Assembly (NCBI GenBank): GCA_964534845.1
Contig: CAZHPV010000074.1
Location: forward strand, 1-11,881
Source: CALCKU01 sp964534845
Lineage (GTDB): Bacteria > Pseudomonadota > Alphaproteobacteria > Caulobacterales > Maricaulaceae
Direction: 5' to 3'
Length of the DNA stretch: 11,881 nt
Position numbers and translations under genes: made by a program. Positions 7,092 to 11,881 of this stretch are shown here, in pieces. Position 1 is the first letter of the stretch. Each line of letters begins with the position of its first letter. The notes below the pieces were generated by a model. The model did not search any database. It was not told the DNA's origin and saw only the letters and a list, made by a program, of their open reading frames with translations.

Positions 7092-7654
7092 ACTCTATAA
7101 CCTCCCCGATTTAAAAAGGCCGTCTCCTGCGGAGTCGAGGCCCGGTCCAATATATGATTACGATGCGGGAAGCGGCCAAATCTGGCAATCAGTTTCTTAT
7201 GTTCTCGAGCATGATGCAAATTATCCGCATCGTTAAGCCGCCTCTCAATAAGGTCAACACAGCGGTCTTGATCTGCCAAAACTTCTGAATGCATAAAGGG
7301 TAGGTAAGCAAATATCCGCCGTTCAATGGGCAATTTAATATCCCCTCCTTTATCGACCAGCCGGTTGGCCAGACCGAGAGCCAATAAATCCCAGCCATAA
7401 GCCGCAACCGTACCCCGGAACATATTACGTGGGAATTGATCCATCGCAATTATCAGCGCCAGATGGGTGTGAGGGTTGTCTTCCCATTCATGATATTTTC
7501 GGCTTTGCAAAATAAGCGCAATGTCAATCGCAACCTGTTCAAACTTTGCGCGGATCGCCGCATCAAAAGCGTCCTGCGCTGCGTACCAATAGGGTTGGTT
7601 CTCTGGCGAAAACCAGAAATCGAGAATTTCATCTGCCTGCATCGGCATTCTCAT
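7088..7654 (-). CDS. DUF924 family protein
   Basis: This 188-residue, mostly helical protein belongs to the widespread DUF924 family, related to TPR-like folds and of unknown biochemical function. Family signatures are clear: EILDFWF (9-15), MDQFPRNMFR (71-80), LPFMHSE (118-124) and RFGRFPHRNHIL (158-169), followed by STPQETAFL near the end. The conserved His, Asp, Arg and Phe residues suggest a binding or catalytic pocket, but none has been assigned. Met1, Met3 and Met5 are all possible starts; none has a good Shine-Dalgarno, and ATG at 7654 is kept as the longest. It begins 9 nt after the acyl-CoA synthetase stop and overlaps the DJ-1/PfpI start, so it is embedded in the operon. Confidence 0.9.
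   Translation of the reverse strand: MRMPMQADEILDFWFSPENQPYWYAAQDAFDAAIRAKFEQVAIDIALILQSRKYHEWEDNPHTHLALIIAMDQFPRNMFRGTVAAYGWDLLALGLANRLVDKGGDIKLPIERRIFAYLPFMHSEVLADQDRCVDLIERRLNDADNLHHAREHKKLIARFGRFPHRNHILDRASTPQETAFLNRGGYRV
7101..7107 (-). promoter_or_regulatory. strong ribosome binding site deciding a TTG start
   Basis: The minus strand reads GGGGAGG here, nine nucleotides before the TTG start of the DJ-1/PfpI gene and inside the last codons of the DUF924 gene. The next in-frame Met is residue 26, beyond the conserved N-terminal strand, so this site fixes the TTG as the real start. Confidence 0.8.
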
Positions 7655-7663
7655 ATAGAAAAA

Positions 7664-9457
7664 TTATAGACGGATTTCACCATTCACAATATTATCATAT
7701 GTTCCCTGCGTAATCTTTTTATAAGTCCCGCTATCGGCATCCGCATAATATAACGGGTCAGATGTATTTTTAGGATCAAATCCGGCTTTGACCAAATTTG
7801 TCTTTTTGAACTTAAATGTGCTGGTCGTATCCGTCTCGCTTGAAAGTCGTAAAAATACGGGTCTGGCATAATGCGGCAAAGAGCTCTCAACATGCTCTTT
7901 TAGCGCTTTAAGATCCAACTCATCCTCATGAACAATAGAGGCCATACCGGCACGTCCGTCATAACCCGAAACGGCCACACCAAAGACATTGGCTTGCGTG
8001 ACACCTTCGAATTTTGATAAAGCCGCCGCGACTTCTCCCGTCGCTACGTTCTCGGCTTTCCAACGGTATGTATCACCCACACGGTCCATAAAATAGAAAT
8101 AACCCTGTGAATCCCGCCTAAGCAGGTCACCGGTTCTAAACCAGGCATCCCCTTTTTTGAAAACATCACGCAAAATTTTCTTTTTCGTTGCGGCTTTGGT
8201 TTCGTAGCCTTCAAAACGGAACCGGGCGTCATCATTACGAATCTCGCCGATGAGTTCGCCGATTTCATCAGGTTCTGTAACGATACAAAATCCGTCCGTC
8301 CCCCTAAGATTTGAATTGCTCTCGACATCATAGCGAATGATTTCACAATTAAATTTCGATTTTAGATATTTAGGCACACGCCCGACGGCGCCAACCGGGC
8401 CATTTATATTAATAAGGCTTACATTCCCTTCCGTTGCTCCGTAAAACTCTATCACATGCGGTATATTAAAACGCTTTACAAATCCCGGCCAGACCTCGGG
8501 ACGTAAGCCATTACCCATCATCCATGTGATTTTATGCTCTCTTTCCTTGGGATGGGGTGGGGTAGAGAGTAGAAAACGGCATAATTCGCCTACATACATA
8601 AATTTTGTAGCGCCAAATTCCACGGCCTCGTCCCAAAACTTGGTTGCCGAAAATTTCGGACGGACAATCACACAGCCACCGCGGGTTAACGCTGAGCCGA
8701 CACCACAAAGACCGCCCGTGGCATGATACATAGGCAAGACCAGCAACATGCGGTCACTCGGCCCTGCCTTGGAACCGGCCGCAAAGCCGCGTAGATAATT
8801 CTGCGCGCGCACATGTGTTACCTTGGCCGCCTTAGGTAGGCCTGTCGTGCCAGAGGTAAACATTTTCATGCCTTGCTCTGACGCCTTTATGCCTTTGCGT
8901 AATGATTTAGAGGGCCGGTCAGTCGGTTGCATCGAAATCGCATCATCAAAACTTGGTAGCCCGGGAATTTCACCAAAGGCGGCATAGGCTTTGATTTCAT
9001 TTTTCAGGTCAGATTGGGCTGTCTTCCATTGCCCAAGCATTTCATAGTCCAAAATCAGAAAACGGCTCTCAGAAATATTTAGACAATGTGCGAGAGCTGG
9101 CCCGGCCAATTGATAATTCAACAAAGCCGGAACAATACCGACCTTAGAGAGGCCAAACCAGATAGATACATATTCTGCGCGGTTTCGAACAAAAACAGCA
9201 ATTGTATCACCGGCCTTACAGCCCAAGGATAAAGCCCATGCGGCTACACGATTAGCATATTGTTCCATTTCATTATAGGTAAGGCGTTTATCATCTTCGA
9301 TGAAAGCCAGATTGGGCCCGAAGGCATCAACCCGCAGCTCCAGCTCATCAGCGATAAGATGGCCGCCGTCTGCATCGACATCTTTAACCGCGCGTAACAT
9401 ACGCGACAAACCTGCTAAATATTGTGTTTCGCGTTTAATTGCTGAAATTATACCCAT
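7664..9457 (-). CDS. long-chain acyl-CoA synthetase, FATP/FadD6 type
   Basis: This 597-residue adenylate-forming enzyme activates fatty acids to acyl-CoA through an acyl-AMP intermediate. The ATP loop is TSGTTGLPKAA (201-211), followed by FYGATEGN (338-345), the ribose-binding RTGDLL (441-446) and the hinge/FATP signature DRVGDTYRWKAENVAT (458-473). The last motif, with YRWK and ENVAT, marks the fatty acid transport protein (very-long-chain) branch rather than the classical FadD branch. The length equals that of Mycobacterium FadD6 as I recall it. It is likely peripheral to the inner membrane and couples uptake to activation. It is the first gene of a tight minus-strand operon with DUF924, DJ-1/PfpI, HSL hydrolase and SelO genes. 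A weak GGGA precedes the ATG at 9457, and a candidate promoter lies at 9499-9526. Confidence 0.93.
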   Translation of the reverse strand: MGIISAIKRETQYLAGLSRMLRAVKDVDADGGHLIADELELRVDAFGPNLAFIEDDKRLTYNEMEQYANRVAAWALSLGCKAGDTIAVFVRNRAEYVSIWFGLSKVGIVPALLNYQLAGPALAHCLNISESRFLILDYEMLGQWKTAQSDLKNEIKAYAAFGEIPGLPSFDDAISMQPTDRPSKSLRKGIKASEQGMKMFTSGTTGLPKAAKVTHVRAQNYLRGFAAGSKAGPSDRMLLVLPMYHATGGLCGVGSALTRGGCVIVRPKFSATKFWDEAVEFGATKFMYVGELCRFLLSTPPHPKEREHKITWMMGNGLRPEVWPGFVKRFNIPHVIEFYGATEGNVSLININGPVGAVGRVPKYLKSKFNCEIIRYDVESNSNLRGTDGFCIVTEPDEIGELIGEIRNDDARFRFEGYETKAATKKKILRDVFKKGDAWFRTGDLLRRDSQGYFYFMDRVGDTYRWKAENVATGEVAAALSKFEGVTQANVFGVAVSGYDGRAGMASIVHEDELDLKALKEHVESSLPHYARPVFLRLSSETDTTSTFKFKKTNLVKAGFDPKNTSDPLYYADADSGTYKKITQGTYDNIVNGEIRL

Positions 9458-9498
9458 TAGGCTATCCCAAGTTTTTCTTAATCACATGCGCCGCGTAA

Positions 9499-9526
9499 AA
9501 CATATAGCTCCACCCAATATAATCAA
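9499..9526 (-). promoter_or_regulatory. candidate sigma-70 type promoter of acyl-CoA synthetase operon
   Basis: On the minus strand TTGATT (9526-9521) is followed after 16 bp by TATGTT (9504-9499), about 40 bp before the acyl-CoA synthetase ATG. Both hexamers match consensus only in part and the surrounding DNA is AT-rich, so this is a weak call. Some promoter is expected here because the terminator at 9568-9594 blocks read-through from further upstream. Confidence 0.35.
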
Positions 9527-9567
9527 GTCATAGCCATATGATAAAATCGTTATCCCGCCAGATTGAC

Positions 9568-9594
9568 AAAAAAAAACCCCGCTCAGAGGCGGGG
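9568..9594 (-). terminator. strong intrinsic terminator (minus strand)
   Basis: CCCCGC (9577-9582) and GCGGGG (9589-9594) form a perfect 6-bp GC-rich stem with a 6-nt loop. The plus strand has nine A residues at 9568-9576, which read as nine U residues right after the hairpin in a minus-strand transcript. This is a textbook rho-independent terminator. No protein gene on the minus strand ends here, so it most likely ends the small RNA predicted from the sigma-54 promoter at 9677-9693. Confidence 0.92.
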
Positions 9595-9666
9595 CGATAA
9601 GGTAGGCCGGCGAAAGTGGGAGATTTTCCGACCCATTTGGAAAAAGAATAACGTCTCTGATATTCC
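9568..9666 (-). ncRNA. predicted sigma-54-dependent small RNA, about 90-99 nt
   Basis: This is a prediction from signals, not from a known RNA family. A full-consensus sigma-54 promoter puts the start at about 9666 (a G, with GGAAUAUCAGAG following), and the intrinsic terminator ends the RNA within 9568-9576. Between them a 6-bp hairpin is possible, UUUUCC (9644-9639) with GGAAAA (9629-9624). It is followed by a likely single-stranded UCUCCCAC (9623-9616), which could pair with Shine-Dalgarno-like GGGAG sequences in target messages. UCAGAG near the 5' end (9660-9655) is complementary to the terminator loop CUCUGA. These are typical parts of a trans-acting regulatory RNA, with Hfq possibly binding the terminal U-run. 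Targets are unknown. I do not recognise it as 6S, SRP or tmRNA. Confidence 0.6.
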
Positions 9667-9676
9667 CTTTTCTCTT

Positions 9677-9693
9677 TGCAAGCGCCGTGCCAA
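9677..9693 (-). promoter_or_regulatory. sigma-54 (RpoN) -24/-12 promoter
   Basis: The minus strand reads TTGGCACGGCGCTTGCA. It matches the sigma-54 consensus YTGGCACGrNNNTTGCW at every defined position: GG at 9691-9690, GC at 9679-9678, ten bases apart. Transcription would start near 9666. Sigma-54 promoters need an ATP-hydrolysing enhancer-binding protein, so the downstream RNA should be off by default and switched on by a specific signal, for example nitrogen status, flagellar assembly or envelope stress. The only transcription unit that fits is the predicted small RNA. Confidence 0.8.
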
Positions 9694-9727
9694 GCGTGAA
9701 ATACGCGTTTTGGGCGGTATTTTACGC
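9694..9727. promoter_or_regulatory. 11-bp inverted repeat abutting the sigma-54 promoter
   Basis: GCGTGAAATAC (9694-9704) and GTATTTTACGC (9717-9727) are inverted copies matching at 10 of 11 positions, separated by 12 bp. The repeat touches the -24 element and is centred about 44 bp upstream of the predicted start. No T-run follows on either strand, so it is not a terminator. It looks like a dimeric protein site: an activator, or a repressor that blocks or modulates the promoter. Confidence 0.5.
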
Positions 9728-9744
9728 CTAAGGGACGAAAAACC

Positions 9745-9768
9745 GTTTCATTTTTCTCTTTTTGAAAC
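9745..9768. promoter_or_regulatory. candidate upstream activator site, GTTTCA-N12-TGAAAC
   Basis: This is a perfect 6-bp inverted repeat with a 12-bp AT-rich spacer, centred about 90 bp upstream of the predicted sigma-54 start. That is the usual distance for enhancer-binding proteins. The arms do not match the NtrC consensus as I know it. The short arms leave room for chance. Confidence 0.4.
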
Positions 9769-9838
9769 AAAACTGTGCCAAATGTGGACATAAACATAAA
9801 TGAGATCACGGCCTGTGGGCTTCAATATTGATCCGCTT

Positions 9839-9847
9839 TGATATAAT
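9839..9847 (+). promoter_or_regulatory. extended -10 promoter for the prepilin peptidase gene
   Basis: TGATATAAT combines a perfect TATAAT hexamer (9842-9847) with the upstream TG of an extended -10 element. A convincing -35 is not seen at the normal spacing. Transcription would start near 9854 and leave a 5' leader of about 100 nt that includes the three 12-bp repeats before the gene at 9955. Confidence 0.5.
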
Positions 9848-9903
9848 CCTTGAAACCTATAGTCCCGAGCCACGAAACATCCTGACACCGCCTTAAATGC
9901 ATT

Positions 9904-9945
9904 CAATATGTCTGGCAATATGTCTGGAAATGTCAATAAGTCTGG
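9904..9945 (+). repeat. three 12-bp repeats CAATATGTCTGG in a 5' leader
   Basis: CAATATGTCTGG occurs at 9904-9915 and again directly adjacent at 9916-9927. CAATAAGTCTGG (11 of 12 identical) follows at 9934-9945 after a 6-bp gap. The last copy ends nine bases before the prepilin peptidase ATG, and its GGAAAAG extension may serve as the ribosome binding site. The copies could be regulator sites in DNA, repeated RNA-binding motifs in the leader, or simple slippage duplications. Confidence 0.7.
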
Positions 9946-9954
9946 AAAAGTGCC

Positions 9955-10443
9955 ATGCGCGATATATTTTTAAATCTGCTACCCTTACAGCTTTGGACAT
10001 ATGTGTTCGGGAGCGTGTTGCTCATATGGCTTACGCTTTTATCTATTATTGATCTGCGAAGCTTCCGCCTACCAAACACGCTAACCTATAGCTTATTGGG
10101 ACTTGGCCTCGTTCAAAGCTGGCTTTTAATCGACCAACTTACCGCCGCTTTAATAGGAGCTTTTGCCGGGTTTACCGTTTTTGTTTTGGTAGAAACCGCA
10201 TTTCGTCGCCTGCGTGGCCGGGACGGCCTTGGGCGCGGAGACGCGAAGCTCCTTGCCGCCGGAGGGGCCTGGCTTGGATGGAGCGCCTTGCCCTATATTA
10301 TTCTCATTGGCAGCTTTTTAGGGTTGCTTGCAGCTCTGTTTCCGATGTTCAGGCGCAGTAACACTGAGTGGATTCCCTTTGGTCCCTTCCTCGCCTTGGC
10401 AATTTTTATTGTCTGGTGTGCTCAAAAAATGGCAGGTCTGTGA
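9955..10443 (+). CDS. A24 family prepilin peptidase, stand-alone
   Basis: This 162-residue polytopic inner-membrane aspartic protease of the type IV prepilin peptidase family cleaves the leader of prepilins or pseudopilins. Catalytic Asp33 lies in IIDLRSFRLPN and Asp96 in GRGDAK. Hydrophobic helices surround them, and PFGPFLAL (141-148) near the C-terminus is typical. The N-terminal methyltransferase domain with its cysteine zinc site, found in full PilD/GspO, is missing. The length therefore resembles CpaA-type or truncated peptidases, while PFGPFLA points to the PilD/GspO branch. Residue 1 sits just before the first membrane helix. No pilin or secretion gene is in the window, so the substrate is unknown. 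A likely promoter lies about 110 bp upstream. Confidence 0.9.
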   Translation: MRDIFLNLLPLQLWTYVFGSVLLIWLTLLSIIDLRSFRLPNTLTYSLLGLGLVQSWLLIDQLTAALIGAFAGFTVFVLVETAFRRLRGRDGLGRGDAKLLAAGGAWLGWSALPYIILIGSFLGLLAALFPMFRRSNTEWIPFGPFLALAIFIVWCAQKMAGL

Positions 10444-10479
10444 TTATTTAACGCACACTAAAAAAAGTGAAATTTCCAC

Positions 10480-10507
10480 TTGCAATGCAGGCGCATTGCT
10501 GTATTAG
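10480..10507 (+). promoter_or_regulatory. candidate promoter of the yerC-like/his operon
   Basis: TTGCAA (10480-10485) and TATTAG (10502-10507) are separated by 16 bp and lie about 60 bp before the regulator gene. Each hexamer is an imperfect match. Support comes mainly from position and from the palindromes that coincide with it. Confidence 0.4.
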
Positions 10508-10518
10508 CACGCTAACAC
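10482..10518 (+). promoter_or_regulatory. two adjacent palindromes overlapping the his-operon promoter
   Basis: GCAATGC-AGGC-GCATTGC (10482-10499) is a perfect 7-bp inverted repeat. Two bases later, GTATTAGC-AC-GCTAACAC (10501-10518) is an 18-bp palindrome with seven of nine pairs matching. The first fills the spacer between the candidate -35 and -10 hexamers, and the second covers the -10. No T-run follows, which argues against a terminator and for an operator. The gene directly downstream encodes a TrpR-family protein, so autoregulation is an obvious hypothesis. Confidence 0.5.
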
Positions 10519-10569
10519 AATGAAACAAGCCCGCCGAGTACAGACTTTACAATTTTGATCGCGCCACAA

Positions 10570-10869
10570 ATGACTGCAAAACCAGATATCAGACGTAACC
10601 TATCCCGCGCCCTCTCCAGTATTGAGGATAGAAAGGTCATGGAAAAATTTTTAATTGATCTCTGTACACCGGCAGAATTAAAGGCGCTATCAGAGCGCTG
10701 GCATGTCGCCCAATTACTGGATAAGGGCGAGATGTCTTACCGAGAAATATATGCCCTTACAGGCGTGTCAACGACAACAATTGCCCGCGTCGCCCGCTTC
10801 CTAAAAGATGAACCTCATAAAGGCTATCGCAGCGTGCTTGACGGCAAAAAAGAAAAGACCAAGACATGA
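10570..10869 (+). CDS. YerC/YecD (TrpR-superfamily) helix-turn-helix protein
   Basis: This 99-residue all-helical protein is related to the tryptophan repressor. The conserved YerC block runs from FLIDLCTPAELKALSERW (27-44) through VAQLLDKGEMSYREIYALTGVS, with the helix-turn-helix at about residues 55-78 (REIYALTGVSTTTIARVARFL). The C-terminal tail is lysine-rich. The frame extends upstream to a TTG at 10555, but the ATG at 10570 gives the family-like N-terminus; neither has a clear Shine-Dalgarno. The TGA stop overlaps the hisG ATG (10866-10869), so the two are co-translated. Position at the head of his genes suggests control of histidine synthesis, but the effector is not known from the sequence. 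Confidence 0.9.
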   Translation: MTAKPDIRRNLSRALSSIEDRKVMEKFLIDLCTPAELKALSERWHVAQLLDKGEMSYREIYALTGVSTTTIARVARFLKDEPHKGYRSVLDGKKEKTKT

Positions 10870-11750
10870 CAGAAAGACTAAGAATAGCCCTACAGAAAAA
10901 AGGCCGTCTGGCTGATGACAGTTTTAAACTGCTCAAAAATTGCGGGCTGCGTTTTACCATAAGAGGCGGCGGGCTTTTGGCACGGGTTAAGAACATGCCC
11001 ATAGATTTACTCTTGCTGCGTGACGACGATATTCCGTCATTCGTATCAAATGATGCCTGCGATATCGGGATTGTCGGTGAAAATGTATTGGTTGAAGAAC
11101 AGCTCTCAAGTGCCTCGCCCCTTGATGCCAGGATTTCTATGCGCCTTGGGTTTTCGCGTTGCCGCCTCTGTCTGGCGGCCTCGGAAACCGGGTCTATAAA
11201 GTCAGCCAAAGACCTTAAAGATAGCCGTATTGCGACGACCTATCCCGGCATATTGCGCCGTTATCTTGACGACAATAAAATAGAGGCCAGCTTCGTTGAA
11301 ATGAAAGGTGCAGTTGAACTTGCGCCCTCCATCGGCATTGCCGAAAGCATTTGTGATCTTGTCTCTTCTGGTGCCACATTAGAGGCTAACGGCCTAAAAG
11401 CCTTTGCGACTATTCTGGAAAGCGAGGCTGTATTGATAAGCTCAGACCGGACGCTTTCACCGCAAAGACGCGAAATTTTAGAAAAATTGATGAACCGTAT
11501 AGACGGCGTCCTTAAATCATCTGAGACCAAATATATTATGATGAATGCTCCGAAAAACCAGATCGATGCCATTACCGCACTTCTGCCGGGGTCAGATGCA
11601 CCCACCATAATGCCTCTGGCGGGGACAACCGATCTGGTGGCCGTACAAGCTGTCTGCACGGAAAACGTTTTTTGGGAAACCTTGGAAGATTTAAAAGCTC
11701 TCGGCGCGCGCGCAATATTGGTCCTCCCGATCGAAAAGATGATGAGTTAA
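10866..11750 (+). CDS. hisG: ATP phosphoribosyltransferase, long form
   Basis: HisG condenses ATP with PRPP, the first and feedback-regulated step of histidine synthesis, in the cytoplasm. The 294-residue length and the C-terminal domain (about 222-294, starting KYIMMNAPKNQIDAI) mark the long form. That form carries its own allosteric histidine-binding domain and needs no HisZ subunit. The N-terminal LRIALQKKGRL is typical. The PRPP-binding signature is ELAPSIGIAESICDLVSSG (151-169), followed by TLEANGLK. The start overlaps the regulator stop by ATGA; hisD begins one base after the hisG stop. The three genes form the start of a his operon. Confidence 0.96.
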   Translation: MTERLRIALQKKGRLADDSFKLLKNCGLRFTIRGGGLLARVKNMPIDLLLLRDDDIPSFVSNDACDIGIVGENVLVEEQLSSASPLDARISMRLGFSRCRLCLAASETGSIKSAKDLKDSRIATTYPGILRRYLDDNKIEASFVEMKGAVELAPSIGIAESICDLVSSGATLEANGLKAFATILESEAVLISSDRTLSPQRREILEKLMNRIDGVLKSSETKYIMMNAPKNQIDAITALLPGSDAPTIMPLAGTTDLVAVQAVCTENVFWETLEDLKALGARAILVLPIEKMMS

Positions 11751-11751
11751 T

Positions 11752-11881
11752 ATGCAAACCCTGATTTGGAATAGCCTTTCTGAGACCGAAAAGCGTGATG
11801 CGCTCAGCCGTCCGGCGGCGCTTACGCAGACAGACATCATAGAGTCTGTGCGCAGCATCATGTCTGATGTAAAAGCCCACG
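11752..11881 (+). CDS. hisD: histidinol dehydrogenase, N-terminal part (cut by window end)
   Basis: The ATG at 11752 opens a frame of 43 codons that runs off the window. The peptide begins MQTLIWNSLSETEKR and continues with LSRPAA, then IIESVRSIMSDVKAH. This follows the pattern of E. coli HisD (RPAI, then ITRTVNDILDNVKARG). HisD performs the last two oxidations from histidinol to histidine with NAD and zinc. The one-base spacing from hisG and the usual hisG-hisD gene order support the call. The catalytic region lies outside the window. Confidence 0.88.
   Translation, partial: MQTLIWNSLSETEKRDALSRPAALTQTDIIESVRSIMSDVKAH

Larger units (their letters stand above)
9458..9954. other. 497-bp gap without protein genes, rich in control signals
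   Basis: This divergent gap separates the acyl-CoA synthetase operon (left, minus) from the prepilin peptidase gene (right, plus). The frames open here (for example minus 9528-9809, plus 9563-9793) resemble no protein family and cross the terminator or promoter elements. From left to right the gap holds a candidate promoter for the acyl-CoA synthetase operon, an intrinsic terminator, a predicted small RNA with a sigma-54 promoter, two inverted repeats, an extended -10 promoter pointing right, and three 12-bp repeats. These parts are listed individually. Confidence 0.8.

Noticed and set aside
9583..9636. 17-residue frame (starts MGRKISHF) inside the predicted small RNA on the minus strand
   Set aside because: It lacks a ribosome binding site and its stop codon lies in the terminator loop. 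Most likely chance, though a dual-function RNA cannot be fully excluded.
9765..9780. Second sigma-54-like sequence TGGCACAGTTTTGTTT on the minus strand
   Set aside because: The GG half is good, but the -12 GC at the required ten-base distance is replaced by TT. Without GC the match is not credible.
9783..9791. DnaA-box-like TGTGGACAT
   Set aside because: It matches the 9-mer at only seven positions, stands alone, and there is no origin-type clustering or AT-rich unwinding region.
9528..9809. 93-residue minus-strand and 76-residue plus-strand frames across the 9.5-9.8 kb gap
   Set aside because: Both run through the GC hairpin and A-run of the terminator, show no domain-like pattern and lack ribosome binding sites.
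9748..9936. 62-residue minus-strand frame (starts MTFPDILPDIL)
   Set aside because: The apparent PDIL repeat is only the translation of the 12-bp DNA repeat. The frame crosses the extended -10 promoter and inverted repeat, and it resembles no family.
10465..10481. AAGTG-N7-CACTT inverted repeat after the prepilin peptidase gene, flanked by an A-run
   Set aside because: It could look like a minus-strand terminator, but the stem is five weak pairs and no minus-strand gene leads into it. Not strong enough for a plus-strand terminator either, as no T-run follows.

Overview
The window reads as chromosomal DNA from an alphaproteobacterium of moderate GC content. The evidence is the block tRNA-Ala, FYDLN-acid (TIGR02300-type) protein, class II aroA and cmk, plus a hisG-hisD operon led by a YerC/TrpR-like regulator. 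I cannot fix the genus; a Hyphomonadaceae/Robiginitomaculum-like marine lineage is only a guess. There is no transposase, integrase, CRISPR array, phage gene or rRNA gene, so this is mostly ordinary core and accessory chromosome.

Layout. Positions 1-55 hold most of a tRNA-Ala(GGC) on the minus strand, cut by the window edge. Positions 170-601 (minus) encode a zinc-ribbon plus acidic-tail protein, divergent from the aroA-cmk pair (721-2735, plus), whose reading frames overlap by ATGA. cmk then runs tail to tail into a long minus-strand block. In transcription order this block is a FATP/FadD6-type acyl-CoA synthetase (9457-7664), a DUF924 protein, a DJ-1/PfpI protein, an HSL-type alpha/beta hydrolase and a SelO/YdiU protein AMPylase. 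These five are tightly packed and probably form one operon. After an 83-nt gap come a YceI-like lipoprotein and a cytochrome b561.

Positions 9458-9954 form the only long gap without a protein gene. On the minus strand it holds a full-consensus sigma-54 -24/-12 promoter and, about 90 nt downstream, a strong intrinsic terminator. This is the architecture of a stand-alone, sigma-54-dependent small RNA. Two inverted repeats lie where an enhancer-binding activator could bind. Further right are a plus-strand extended -10 promoter and three 12-bp repeats in front of a stand-alone A24 prepilin peptidase (9955-10443).

The right end (10570-11881, plus) is a histidine operon: a YerC/TrpR-family regulator overlapping a long-form hisG by ATGA, then the start of hisD one base after the hisG stop. 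Two adjacent palindromes overlap the likely promoter of this operon and may be its operator.

The most noteworthy item is the predicted sigma-54-controlled small RNA at about 9568-9666. Next are the paired palindromes before the his operon, the five-gene acyl-CoA synthetase-to-SelO cluster, and the apparent lack of a standard start codon at the expected place in selO.
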